Shown here: one piece after another, positions 21,985 to 30,515 of the stretch
How positions within the stretch are numbered: the first letter of the stretch is position 1
How the letters are laid out: every line of letters starts with the position of its first letter
Source of the DNA: Aquabacterium sp. A3
GTDB taxonomy: Bacteria; Pseudomonadota; Gammaproteobacteria; Burkholderiales; Burkholderiaceae_C
NCBI RefSeq assembly: GCF_038069945.1
Contig: NZ_JBBPEV010000001.1
Span: 186,001-250,000, forward strand
Direction of reading: 5' to 3'
Length of the DNA stretch: 64,000 nucleotides
Made by a program: the position numbers and the translations under genes
The notes under the pieces: generated by a model
The model's input: only the letters and a program-made list of their open reading frames with translations
What the model was told of the DNA's origin: nothing
The model's database searches: none

Positions 21985-22992
21985 ATGAACATCATCATTC
22001 TGGACGACTATCAGGACGCCGTCCGCAAGCTGCCTTGTGCTGCCAAGCTGGACGGCTTGTCGGCGAAAGTCTTCACCAACACGGTGAAAGGCACTGGCCA
22101 GTTGGCGGTGCGCCTGCGCGACGCCGAAGCCTTGGTTCTGATCCGCGAGCGAACCCACTTCAACAAGGCGCTTCTCGAAAAGCTGCCCAAGCTCAGGCTG
22201 ATCAGCCAGACGGGCCCGGTGGGGCAGCACATCGACTTGGAGGCCTGTACCAGGTTGGGCATCGCCGTGGCCGAAGGTCCAGGAGATCCGGTGGCCACCG
22301 CTGAGCTCACCTGGGCGCTGGTGATGGCGTCGATGCGTCGACTGCCTCAGTACATCGGCAATCTGAAGCATGGCGCCTGGCAGCAATCCGGCCTCAAGTC
22401 AGCCTCGATGCCCACCAACTTCAGCTTGGGCTTGACCCTGCAGGGCAAGACGCTGGGCGTGTGGGGCTACGGACGGGTTGGTCAACGCGTGGCGGCTTAT
22501 GGCAAGGCATTCGGCATGCACGTGGTGATCTGGGGCAGCGAATCTTCGCGTGCTCAGGCGGTCAACGACGGCCACATTGCCGCACCTTCCCGTGAGAGCT
22601 TCTTTGCCGCTGCGGATGTGTTGAGCCTGCACCTGAGGCTGTCGGAGGCCACGCGCGGCGTCGTCAAACCGGATGATCTGGCCCGAATGAAACCCACGGC
22701 CTTGCTGGTCAATACATCCAGGGCCGAGCTCATCGAAGAAGGTGCACTGGTGGCCGGGCTCAACCGCGGCCGCCCTGGCATGGCTGCGGTGGACGTTTTC
22801 GAAAGTGAGCCCATTCTGCAAGGGCACCCGCTGCTGCGACTGGAAAATGCCGTGTGCACGCCGCACATCGGGTTTGTGGAGCTGAACAACTACGATGCCA
22901 TGTTCAATGCGGCGTTCGACAACCTGCTCAACTACATGGCCGGTTGTCCGACCCACATCGTGAACCCTGAGGCCTTGAAGGTGCAGCGTTGA
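21985..22992 (+). CDS. D-2-hydroxyacid dehydrogenase family protein
   Basis: An NAD-dependent oxidoreductase of the D-isomer 2-hydroxyacid dehydrogenase family (335 residues from the ATG at 21985, MNIIILDDYQD). The dinucleotide fold is LGVWGYGRVGQRVAAYGKAFG. The catalytic set appears as Arg in NTSRAELIEEG, Glu in VDVFESEPI and His in CTPHIGFVE. The substrate cannot be told; phosphoglycerate, glyoxylate/hydroxypyruvate and others are handled by close relatives. An upstream start at 21961 would add eight residues. Confidence 0.88.
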   Translation: MNIIILDDYQDAVRKLPCAAKLDGLSAKVFTNTVKGTGQLAVRLRDAEALVLIRERTHFNKALLEKLPKLRLISQTGPVGQHIDLEACTRLGIAVAEGPGDPVATAELTWALVMASMRRLPQYIGNLKHGAWQQSGLKSASMPTNFSLGLTLQGKTLGVWGYGRVGQRVAAYGKAFGMHVVIWGSESSRAQAVNDGHIAAPSRESFFAAADVLSLHLRLSEATRGVVKPDDLARMKPTALLVNTSRAELIEEGALVAGLNRGRPGMAAVDVFESEPILQGHPLLRLENAVCTPHIGFVELNNYDAMFNAAFDNLLNYMAGCPTHIVNPEALKVQR

Positions 22993-23010
22993 CACCTCTG
23001 CTGGATCAAC

Positions 23011-24201
23011 GTGGAAGCTGAGCGAGTCCTGAGCCGCGAGGGCATGCGCGCCACCTCCTGGGCACTTCTGGCCGGCAACTTCATGATCGGCTGTGGTGTC
23101 ATGGTGGTGGGGGGCACCATGAACGACCTGACGGCCGCCCTGTCGATATCGGTGGCCAAAGCCGGCGAGCTGCTGGCCATTGCCGCGGTGATGATGGGCG
23201 TGGGTGCTCCGGTGCTGGCCACCCTGGTGGCCCGCATGGATCGGCGTCGGCTGTTGGCGCTGGCCATGCTGTGGTATGCGCTGGGCCACGCCCTGAGCGC
23301 CATGGCCCCCTCGTACGATTGGCTGTGGCCCATCCGTGCCCTGACGGTTTTGTCGGCCGCCGTGTTCACGCCGCAGGCCGCCGCCACCATCGGCTTCATG
23401 AGCACCCCTGCCCATCGCGGCCGCCACATCACCTTCGTGTTCATGGGGTGGTCCATGGCATCGGTGGCGGGCATGCCCTTGGCCGCCTGGGTGGGCGAGC
23501 GCATGGGCTGGCGGGTGGCCATGCTGCTCGTGGCCCTGGGCTCTCTGTCGGCCGCCTGGCTGGTCTGGAAAACGGTGCCCAAGGGGCTGCACCCCCCTGC
23601 CCTGTCGTGGCGGTCGTGGGGCAAGGTGTTTCGATCGCCCCTGCTGGTGGCCTTGATCGCGGTCACCGCGTGTCAAAGCGCCGGCCAGTTCAGTCTGCTG
23701 GCTTACGCAGCGCCTTACTACAAGCAGGTTTTTGGTGCCTCGCCCGAACAGATCAGCTTGATGTTTGCCTGGTTTGGCAGCCTCGCCTTGCTGGGCAATG
23801 TGATCCTCAACCGGGTGGTGGATGGCATGGGCGCCGCCAAGGCGGTGACCATCACCTTGGCATTGATGTCGGTCAGCCTGGCCTTGTGGCCACTGGCGGG
23901 CACCCTGCCCATGTTGGCGCTGGTGCTGGTGCCCTGGGCAATCAGCGGCTTTGCCACCAACTCAGGTCAGCAAGCGCGACTGGGTGGCCTGTCGCCCCGA
24001 TTGGCCCCTGCCCTCATGGCGTTGAATACATCGGCCATTTACCTGGGGCACGCCGTTGGCGCCTCTGGCGGGAGCTGGGTGTTGACACACCACCACTACA
24101 CCGATCTTCACTGGCTGTCGCTGGCCTGGATGGCCGTGGCCCTCTGTCTGAGCTTTTGGGCCATGAACGTTCAGGCCAGGCTGGGCGCCGCCAGACGCTG
24201 A
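23011..24201 (+). CDS. Major facilitator superfamily transporter
   Basis: A 396-residue MFS permease with 12 predicted membrane helices. It carries the loop 2-3 motif region (ARMDRRRLLALAMLWYALG) and resembles the arabinose-efflux/drug-proton antiporter branch (AraJ/YdhP type). The substrate is unknown. The GTG at 23011 is the longest start; the ATG at 23044 (MRATSWALL) would also leave all helices intact. It starts 18 bases after the dehydrogenase and may share its transcript. Its last 31 bases overlap the 3' end of rlmB on the other strand. Confidence 0.88.
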   Translation: MEAERVLSREGMRATSWALLAGNFMIGCGVMVVGGTMNDLTAALSISVAKAGELLAIAAVMMGVGAPVLATLVARMDRRRLLALAMLWYALGHALSAMAPSYDWLWPIRALTVLSAAVFTPQAAATIGFMSTPAHRGRHITFVFMGWSMASVAGMPLAAWVGERMGWRVAMLLVALGSLSAAWLVWKTVPKGLHPPALSWRSWGKVFRSPLLVALIAVTACQSAGQFSLLAYAAPYYKQVFGASPEQISLMFAWFGSLALLGNVILNRVVDGMGAAKAVTITLALMSVSLALWPLAGTLPMLALVLVPWAISGFATNSGQQARLGGLSPRLAPALMALNTSAIYLGHAVGASGGSWVLTHHHYTDLHWLSLAWMAVALCLSFWAMNVQARLGAARR

Positions 24202-24929
24202 CGGCGGGCCTCATACAGGCACACACCGCTGGCCACCGACACATTCAGGCTTTCCACGGCCCCCATCATGGGAATGCTCAGCAGTTCGTCACAGTGCTTG
24301 CGGGTGAGCTGACGCATGCCGGCCCCTTCGGCGCCCAGCACCAGGGCTGTGGGCACCTTGAAGTCGGCCTCAAACAGGGTGCGAGGCGCGTCGTCAGAGG
24401 TGCCGCGAACCCAGATGTCTCGCTCTTTGAGTTCGCCCAAAGTGCGTGCCAGGTTGGTCACCATGAAGTAAGGCATGGTTTCGGCGGCACCGCTGGCCAC
24501 CTTCGCCACGGTGGCGTTGATGCCCACCGCATGGTCTTTGGGTGCAATGACGGCGTGTGCGCCTGCGCCATCGGCCACCCGCAGGCAGGCACCCAGGTTA
24601 TGAGGGTCGGTCACGCCATCCAGCACGAGCAACAACGGCGCCTCGGACAGGCCGTCCAGCAAATCGTCCAGTGAATGGGCCTGAGGCAAGGACTCAACAC
24701 GGGCCACGATGCCCTGATGACGGTGGTTGCCGCACAACTTGCTGAGCCGATCGTCATCGCTGGCGATGATGTTGACGCCAGCTTCTTCGGCGCGGATGAG
24801 AAACTGCTTCATCCGCTGGTCTCGGCGCGTGGCGTCGATGTGGAGTTCGCGGATGGACTGCGGCGCAACCTTGAGGCGCACGGTGACGGCATGAAAGCCG
24901 AACAAGGGTTTGAGGCTCATGGCCGGCAT
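24171..24929 (-). CDS. rlmB: 23S rRNA 2'-O-ribose G2251 methyltransferase RlmB
   Basis: A SpoU/TrmH-family methyltransferase with the knotted SAM fold (252 residues). Family motifs are VLDGVTDPHNLGACLRVADGAGAHAV (motif 1), LVLGAEGAGM (motif 2) and IPMMGAVESLNVSVASGVCLYE (motif 3). An N-terminal substrate-binding domain begins FGFHAVTVRLK. It starts one base after the upstream ATPase gene stop and probably shares its transcript. An ATG at 24920 is an alternative start. Confidence 0.94.
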   Translation of the reverse strand: MPAMSLKPLFGFHAVTVRLKVAPQSIRELHIDATRRDQRMKQFLIRAEEAGVNIIASDDDRLSKLCGNHRHQGIVARVESLPQAHSLDDLLDGLSEAPLLLVLDGVTDPHNLGACLRVADGAGAHAVIAPKDHAVGINATVAKVASGAAETMPYFMVTNLARTLGELKERDIWVRGTSDDAPRTLFEADFKVPTALVLGAEGAGMRQLTRKHCDELLSIPMMGAVESLNVSVASGVCLYEARRQRLAAPSLA

Positions 24930-24930
24930 C

Positions 24931-25656
24931 CTAACCGCTCAAGCGCCCGCCCTGGATTCTGACGGTGCGCTCACAACGCGCAGCGATCTGCGGATCATGG
25001 GTCACCAGGATCAGCGTGGTCTTGCTTTCTCGGTTGAGCTCGAACATCAGGTCCATGACCGACTGCCCGGTGGCATGGTCCAGGCTGCCGGTGGGCTCGT
25101 CGGCCATGAGGATGTCGGGGCCGACGACGAACGCACGCGCCAGCGCCACGCGCTGCTGCTCGCCACCCGACAACAGCATGGGCTTGTGGTTGACGCGCTC
25201 CGCCAGGCCCACACGCCCCAGCATGTGCATGGCTTTGTGTCGGGCTTGGCGGTCTCCTCTCAACTCCAGCGGCAGCATGACGTTCTCCAGCGCAGACAGG
25301 TGTCCGATCAGCTGAAAGCTCTGGAATACAAAGCCGACATGCCGCGCACGATGCGCTGCGCGTTCGTCTTCTCCCATGTTGAAGAGGGATTGACCGCACA
25401 GCGACACATCACCGGCCGAAGGGGTATCGAGGCCAGCCAGGATCGACAGCAAGGTGCTCTTGCCTGACCCTGAAGCCCCTACGATGGCCAAGGTTTCCGC
25501 CTGCCCCACTTGAAGATCGACCTCATGCAGAATGGTCAGAGGGCCACCGCTGTCGGTGACCACCTTGCTGATGCCCTGAACATCCAGGGCCAATGCCCTC
25601 GTCGAGTTGGAGGCAGATGTGCGTGGATGGCCTGTAGCAAAAGAGTGGCTCGTCAT
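24931..25656 (-). CDS. ABC transporter ATP-binding protein, LolD/YbbA-type
   Basis: A 241-residue ATPase of the MacB/LolD/YbbA group. It has Walker A GASGSGKST, signature LSGGEQQRVALARA, Walker B ILMADEPTGSLD and H-loop VTHDP. It is divergent from a tesA gene with starts 33 bases apart, just as ybbA is divergent from tesA in E. coli. In E. coli the large permease gene ybbP follows ybbA; here rlmB follows and no FtsX-like permease is near. It must work with a permease encoded elsewhere, or differ in role. Confidence 0.88.
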   Translation of the reverse strand: MTSHSFATGHPRTSASNSTRALALDVQGISKVVTDSGGPLTILHEVDLQVGQAETLAIVGASGSGKSTLLSILAGLDTPSAGDVSLCGQSLFNMGEDERAAHRARHVGFVFQSFQLIGHLSALENVMLPLELRGDRQARHKAMHMLGRVGLAERVNHKPMLLSGGEQQRVALARAFVVGPDILMADEPTGSLDHATGQSVMDLMFELNRESKTTLILVTHDPQIAARCERTVRIQGGRLSG

Positions 25657-25689
25657 GAGATCCAACTTGATGAAAGGCAGTGGTTGACC

Positions 25690-26379
25690 ATGCACTTTAA
25701 GCGACGGCGGGCCGCCCTGAAGGCCTGGGGGATTAGCGCATTGCTGGCGGTGGCGCCCGCCATTGGCGCCCAAGGCGTGACCGATCCTGCCCATCGCGCC
25801 GAGCGCGCCGACTTTCGGGTGCTGGTGCTGGGCGACAGCCTGTCTGCCGAGTACGGCATCGCGCGTGGCACGGGCTGGGTGGCATTGCTGGCGCAGCGCC
25901 TGCGCAGCCGGGGTCACTCGGCGCTGGTGGTCAATGGCAGCATCAGTGGCGAGACCACCGCAGGGGGCCGTACGCGACTGCCCGGGTTGTTGCAGGCGCA
26001 CCGTCCTACCCATGTGATCATCGAGTTGGGCGGCAACGACGCCTTGCGGGGTTGGTCGCTGCAAACCACCCAGGCCAATCTGGTGGCCATGGTGAAGGCT
26101 GCCCAATCGGCGGGTGCCCAGGTCTTGTTGGTGGGCATGCAACTGCCGCCCAACTACGGGCGCCGATACGCCCAGGACTTTGCCCGTACATTCGAGCAGG
26201 CCGCTCAGCGCACAGGGGCTGACTTGGTGCCGTTCCTGCTGAAAGGGGTGGCCGATCGCGCAGATGCGCGCGAGTGGTTTCAGGCAGACGGCATTCACCC
26301 TCTGGCCAAGGCCCACCCGGTGATGCTGGACAACGTGTGGCCAGCCCTTGATGCTCAGTTGAAGACCCGCACCAGATAG
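25690..26379 (+). CDS. tesA: Arylesterase / thioesterase I / lysophospholipase L1 (TesA-like)
   Basis: A periplasmic SGNH hydrolase of 229 residues. It has an N-terminal signal peptide (RRRAALKAWGISALLAVAPAIGAQG). The catalytic Ser50 is in VLGDSLSAEYG (block I), with Gly in NGSISGETT (block II), Asn in IELGGNDALRG (block III) and the Asp/His pair in QADGIHPLAKAH (block V). Enzymes of this type hydrolyse acyl-CoA, aryl esters and lysophospholipids. The ATG at 25690 gives the proper signal peptide. Divergent from the YbbA-type ATPase. Confidence 0.92.
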   Translation: MHFKRRRAALKAWGISALLAVAPAIGAQGVTDPAHRAERADFRVLVLGDSLSAEYGIARGTGWVALLAQRLRSRGHSALVVNGSISGETTAGGRTRLPGLLQAHRPTHVIIELGGNDALRGWSLQTTQANLVAMVKAAQSAGAQVLLVGMQLPPNYGRRYAQDFARTFEQAAQRTGADLVPFLLKGVADRADAREWFQADGIHPLAKAHPVMLDNVWPALDAQLKTRTR

Positions 26380-26385
26380 CGCGGT

Positions 26386-26949
26386 TCAGTCGTCCTTGCG
26401 CAAGCCGGTGAGGTTGCCCATCAAGGTTTCGGCCTGCTTGCTCATCTGCTCTTGCATTTGCACGAACAATTTCTGCGACTGCTCAAGGTAGTTGCCCATG
26501 AGGTTTTGCATGGGGTTTTGCTGGAGGTTCTTGACCGAGTTTTCAGTCAAGCGCGACTGAAGATCGATGAAGGCCTGGATGTTCTTGTCCAGGTAATTGC
26601 CCATCATGCCTTGCATGGTGTGACCATAGAAGCGAATGATCTGGGCCAGTGACTGGGTGGAGAACATGGGCATGCCCGCGGTTTCTTCCTCCAGGATGAT
26701 CTGCAACAGGATGCTGCGCGTGAGGTCTTCGCCAGTCTTGGCGTCCAGCACGATGAAGGGCTCACAGCTCATCACCAGCTCTTTGACCTCGGTCAGCGTG
26801 ATGTAGCTGCTGGTGCGGGTGTCGTAAAGACGCCGGTTGGGGTATTTCTTGATGACCCGCTGCGTTGCATCGGTGGCTGGGGTTTCCGGGGCCGCTTCAT
26901 CAGCACCACCAGTTTGTTGGCGGCTGCCACTTCTGCTTGCTTTGCTCAT
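26386..26949 (-). CDS. phaR: Polyhydroxyalkanoate synthesis repressor PhaR
   Basis: PhaR represses phasin and PHA genes and senses PHA granules. The PHB/PHA accumulation regulator DNA-binding domain is visible as RVIKKYPNRRLYDTRTSSYITLTEVKELV (residues 32-60). Two helical segments follow, and the C-terminal third is rich in Gln and Met. The ATG at 26949 has GGAG 7-10 bases upstream. The protein has 187 residues. No phaC or phasin gene is within the window, but a 3-hydroxybutyrate dehydrogenase lies 4.5 kb away. Confidence 0.93.
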   Translation of the reverse strand: MSKASRSGSRQQTGGADEAAPETPATDATQRVIKKYPNRRLYDTRTSSYITLTEVKELVMSCEPFIVLDAKTGEDLTRSILLQIILEEETAGMPMFSTQSLAQIIRFYGHTMQGMMGNYLDKNIQAFIDLQSRLTENSVKNLQQNPMQNLMGNYLEQSQKLFVQMQEQMSKQAETLMGNLTGLRKDD

Positions 26950-27008
26950 GTCGCGCTCCGGTACGTTGATCTGCTGATGCATTGTAGTGACATGCGACCT
27001 CCATCCCG

Positions 27009-28013
27009 TCAACGCTGACCATCCAGCAAGGTCAGCAACAAGATGGCCTGTGCGGTGGCATGAAAGTCAAATGTTTTGCGATCCGGCGCAAACCAGTCTG
27101 GCCTGTGGCTGGCCAGCACTTCGCGCCAGTGCCAAGGTTGCATCAAAGCAGGCAATTCCGGTATGCGACGGTAACCCAGCCAGCCACCGTCAGGCTCCTG
27201 GGATTGCAGCATTCGCCGCAACCAGACGGGCTTGATGTGCGCTTGACGTTGATTCAGTGCCAACACCAGCAACCTTTGATAATGGGGGTCGCGCACCAAC
27301 GGGTCCCAGGTGAGTTGGGTCTCGACGTCATCCAGCAGATGGCCGGTCAGCGGCCCCAGGTCGGGCAAGCCTGCGCAACCTGTCTGGCGAATCAGCATCA
27401 GGCCAACGACCTGGTGCGTGGTGCAAACCGCGTCCGTGAGGAAGACCGCCGACCACATCGGAGAGCACATGTCTTGCTGCAGGAAGAGGCTGGTGTCACC
27501 CTGCGGCAGATCCATCGGCCTGCATGTCATGGCGTGATGGAAAAAGCGCTGGTAATCCACCAGGCGTTCGACCCCGATCGCATAGGCACTGATCTCGGCT
27601 TGCGGCTCCATCATCCGACGCCAGGGCTCTTTGGCATAAAAGCCTGAAAAGTGACGTTGCAGCGCCTTGCCGGTCAAGTCCTGCAGATAGGCATCACCCG
27701 AGTGCTGAGCCGCCTTTTGCAGCATCCACCACAGGGCCGCATTGGGATCCGCCAATACCTGCGGCTCGTGTTGTTTGAGCCATTGCATCGCCTTGGCCCG
27801 ATGCTGGGCAATTTCCTCAGGGGTCACCGGCGGCATGGGACGGTTCGCCAGATACCAGGCGCCTGCCACGGCCAACGCGAGCCCGGACAGCAACACCGCC
27901 GCCACAAGCAAGAACCAACGCCCATTGACCGAGCCAACAGCCCTTTTGTGCACAAGCGCCTCCCGCTCATGTTTGAAGATGGGCAGATTCTGCACGGTTG
28001 CAAGGCGCGTCAC
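27009..28013 (-). CDS. Hypothetical membrane-anchored protein with terpene-cyclase-like toroid motif
   Basis: A 334-residue protein of unknown function. One membrane helix (about residues 32-55, RWFLLVAAVLLSGLALAVAGAWYL) follows a basic N-terminus, so most of it is periplasmic. Near the C-terminus, QSQEPDGGWLGY resembles the QW repeat of squalene/hopene cyclases, and FDFHATAQAILLLTLL fits a closing alpha-alpha helix. This suggests an alpha-toroid fold. The DxDD catalytic motif of cyclases is not visible, so I do not call it an enzyme. Several Cys could form disulfides. It is followed by phaR 59 bases later. Confidence 0.6.
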   Translation of the reverse strand: MTRLATVQNLPIFKHEREALVHKRAVGSVNGRWFLLVAAVLLSGLALAVAGAWYLANRPMPPVTPEEIAQHRAKAMQWLKQHEPQVLADPNAALWWMLQKAAQHSGDAYLQDLTGKALQRHFSGFYAKEPWRRMMEPQAEISAYAIGVERLVDYQRFFHHAMTCRPMDLPQGDTSLFLQQDMCSPMWSAVFLTDAVCTTHQVVGLMLIRQTGCAGLPDLGPLTGHLLDDVETQLTWDPLVRDPHYQRLLVLALNQRQAHIKPVWLRRMLQSQEPDGGWLGYRRIPELPALMQPWHWREVLASHRPDWFAPDRKTFDFHATAQAILLLTLLDGQR

Positions 28014-28070
28014 GGCTGGCCCCCTTGATTGCTGGTGAGGGCAGTGTGATCAGTTGACAAAGGCACGCCG

Positions 28071-28106
28071 GAAAAAACAAAACCCGGGGCATTTCTGCAC
28101 CGGGTT
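28071..28106 (-). terminator. Intrinsic terminator downstream of tRNA-Val
   Basis: On the minus strand AACCCGG (28106-28100) pairs with CCGGGTT (28087-28081), with two extra G-C pairs inside, and is followed by TTGTTTTTT (28080-28072). It lies about 57 bases beyond the tRNA 3' end, so it can end the relA/tRNA transcript. Confidence 0.82.
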
Positions 28107-28162
28107 CCGAGTGCGCAAAATTCAACTGACGTTGAAACGATGCGCTGAATATTTCCAGATTT

Positions 28163-28239
28163 TGGTAGGCGCGGAGGGACTCGAACCCCCGACCCCCACC
28201 ATGTCAAGGTGGTGCTCTAACCAGCTGAGCTACGCGCCT
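28163..28239 (-). tRNA. tRNA-Val (anticodon GAC)
   Basis: The minus strand folds as a full cloverleaf. The acceptor stem is AGGCGCG/CGCGCCT, followed by discriminator A and an encoded CCA end. The D arm is TAGCTCAGCTGGTTAGAGCA, the anticodon arm is CCACC-TTGACAT-GGTGG with GAC in the loop, and the T arm contains GGTTCGAGTCC. GAC reads the valine codons GUC and GUU. The 5' end is 20 bases after the relA stop and a terminator follows, so it may be cut from the relA transcript. Confidence 0.96.
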
Positions 28240-28259
28240 GGAAGACCATGACTATAGCA

Positions 28260-30515
28260 TCATTTTCTGCGCGCACGCAAGACGCCGCTGATTTGCGACA
28301 CCTTGTTGAGCAGTTGGCTCAGGCGTGTGGTGTCGCCTGTGTGCACCGTCAGGGTGATGTGAACCTTGTCGCGCACGGTTTGGCTGTGCATGGCGTGAAC
28401 GTGGGTCTTGCCTTGGGCCAACACATCACAGACATCCCTCAGCAGGCCTGAGCGGTCTTGCCCTTCCACCACCAGGTCCACTGCGTAGCGGGCCTCACCG
28501 GCGGCTTGGCTCCCCCAGGTGACCGGGATGATCCGCTCCGGATCGCGAGAGGCCATCTGCCTGAAGTTGGGGCAGTCTTGCCGATGAACCGCCACCCCTT
28601 TGCCCCTGGTGACATAACCACCAATCGCATCTGGGGGGGCAGGCTTGCAGCAGCGCGCCAACTGGGTCAGCAATGAATCCATGCCGACCACGAGGACGCC
28701 CTTGCCCGCGCCACCCGGGGTCTGCTCGGCGCTGCGAGCCAGTCGCTGGGCAATGAGCGTGTCGGGATCGAGCTCTTGTGGGCTGGGATTCAGCCATTGC
28801 TCGATGTGTCGCAAAGAGTACTCGTCCTTGCCAACGACATCGAACAGCGCATCGGCACTGCGAAAACCCAGCTGGGTGGCCAACTCTTCGAGCTTGACCG
28901 AGGTTCGGCCCTCGCGCTGCAAGAGCTTTTCCACCGCCTCACGCCCTCTGGCGATGGTGGCCTGCTGCGCCAGGGCGTTGAACCATGCACGCACCTTCGA
29001 GCGCGCTCGTGTACTGCGCAAATAGCCCAGCTCGGGATTGAGCCAGTCCAGAGAAGGCCCCCCCTCCTTGAGCGACACGATCTCGATCGTCTGCCCGCTC
29101 TTGAGAGGGGTGTTGAGTGGCACCATCGCACCGTCCACCTTCGCACCACGACAACGGTGCCCCAGGCTGGTGTGCAGGGTGTAGGCAAAATCCACGGGCG
29201 TGGCGTCCCTGGGCAGGTCGATGATCTCGCCCCCCGGCGTGAACACATAAATGCGGTCATCAAAGAGCCCGGAGGTGTCGCCGGGCGCATCGGCATCGGA
29301 TGCCGCCAGGTCGCGCTCCCAGGCCAACAGCTGGCGCAACACGGTTTTGCGAGCTTCGGCGACGCGGGCTTCGAAATCGCCGCTGGCCTGCACACCGGCG
29401 TACCCTTTGGCGCCGGCCTCTTTGTACGCCCAGTGCGCTGCCACGCCGCTTTCGGCGTGCTCGTGCATGGCCTGCGTGCGAATCTGGATCTCGATGCTGC
29501 GGCCTTGTTCGTCACGCACCACGGTGTGCAGTGATTGGTAGCCGTTGGGTTTGGGACGGGCGATGTAGTCGGAAAACTCGTCTGGCAGTGGCGACCACAG
29601 TTCATGCACACGGCTGAGGGCGGCGTAACAGGCCGGAACATCGGCCACGATCACACGCAGGGCCCGGATGTCGAACACCCGGTCGATCGACAGGCCCTTG
29701 CCCTGCATCTTCTTCCAGATGCTGTAGAGGTGCTTGGGACGCCCTTGTACCAGCGCACCCACCCCCGCGTCATTGAGCGCACGCGACAGGGTCTGGCGGA
29801 TGTGTTCGATGTGCTGCTCGCGCTCTAGCCGCTTTTCATCCAGCGAGCGCGCAATCTGGCGATAGACATCGGGCATCAGGAAGCGAAACGACAGGTCTTC
29901 CAGCTCCCATTTGATCTGCCAGATGCCCAGGCGGTTGGCCAAGGGCGCAAACACCTGCATCGACTCGCGTGCCAGTGCCCGCGGACATGCTCGTCCTTCA
30001 TGAGCGAAGTAGCGCAGCGTCTGCAAGCGGGACGCCAGGCGCATCAACACCACCCGAAGGTCTCTGGAGAAAGCCAGCAGCATCTTGCGAATGCGCTCGA
30101 CCTGCTCGGCCGGCCATGGTCCGTCCACATCGTCTGCCCAGGCATCGCGGGCATTGCGCTGCACCTGCACCAGCGCACGCGTGTGAGTGACCAGCCCCGC
30201 CAGTTCGGCACCAAAAGCGCGTCCAATGACCTCTTCAGGCTGGCTCAGGTACTCACTGGCATACACCAGATAAGCGGCCGCCCTCAAAGACGGCGAGGCC
30301 CCAATGCCCTGCAAGATGACACTGACGCCGTCGGCATGGGCCAGACCGTCTTCACCGGTGTCAAATCGTTGGCCGGTGAGCAAGGGCTCGGCAAACGTGC
30401 GAGCGCGCGCCAGCAGGGGCACCCCACTCAGCGTGTCCTGGCCGTGCGCCGTCAACTCAACAATCGCTGAGGTGTTCGCTGGCCGGCTGTCGGGCTGCAG
30501 GGATCCCGTCTTCAT
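28260..30515 (-). CDS. relA: (p)ppGpp synthetase RelA
   Basis: RelA makes (p)ppGpp on ribosomes carrying uncharged tRNA. The 751-residue protein starts with a degenerate HD domain: the metal-binding His-Asp pair expected of hydrolases is absent (HADGVSVILQGIGASPSLRAA), so it should be synthetase-only. The synthetase domain has GRPKHLYSIWKKM, VFDIRALRVIV and LPDEFSDYIARPKPNGYQSLHT, where classical RelA has EFDD and this protein EFSD. TGS (DRIYVFTPGGEIIDLP), conserved-Cys (RCCKPAPPDAIGGY) and C-terminal ACT domains follow. Its ATG overlaps the hydrolase stop (ATGA, 30512-30515). Confidence 0.94.
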   Translation of the reverse strand: MKTGSLQPDSRPANTSAIVELTAHGQDTLSGVPLLARARTFAEPLLTGQRFDTGEDGLAHADGVSVILQGIGASPSLRAAAYLVYASEYLSQPEEVIGRAFGAELAGLVTHTRALVQVQRNARDAWADDVDGPWPAEQVERIRKMLLAFSRDLRVVLMRLASRLQTLRYFAHEGRACPRALARESMQVFAPLANRLGIWQIKWELEDLSFRFLMPDVYRQIARSLDEKRLEREQHIEHIRQTLSRALNDAGVGALVQGRPKHLYSIWKKMQGKGLSIDRVFDIRALRVIVADVPACYAALSRVHELWSPLPDEFSDYIARPKPNGYQSLHTVVRDEQGRSIEIQIRTQAMHEHAESGVAAHWAYKEAGAKGYAGVQASGDFEARVAEARKTVLRQLLAWERDLAASDADAPGDTSGLFDDRIYVFTPGGEIIDLPRDATPVDFAYTLHTSLGHRCRGAKVDGAMVPLNTPLKSGQTIEIVSLKEGGPSLDWLNPELGYLRSTRARSKVRAWFNALAQQATIARGREAVEKLLQREGRTSVKLEELATQLGFRSADALFDVVGKDEYSLRHIEQWLNPSPQELDPDTLIAQRLARSAEQTPGGAGKGVLVVGMDSLLTQLARCCKPAPPDAIGGYVTRGKGVAVHRQDCPNFRQMASRDPERIIPVTWGSQAAGEARYAVDLVVEGQDRSGLLRDVCDVLAQGKTHVHAMHSQTVRDKVHITLTVHTGDTTRLSQLLNKVSQISGVLRARRK

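Noticed and set aside
28260..30515. RelA as a bifunctional SpoT-type enzyme.
   Set aside because: The N-terminal region lacks the HD metal-binding residues of the hydrolase, and the synthetase motif is not the RxKD of bifunctional enzymes.
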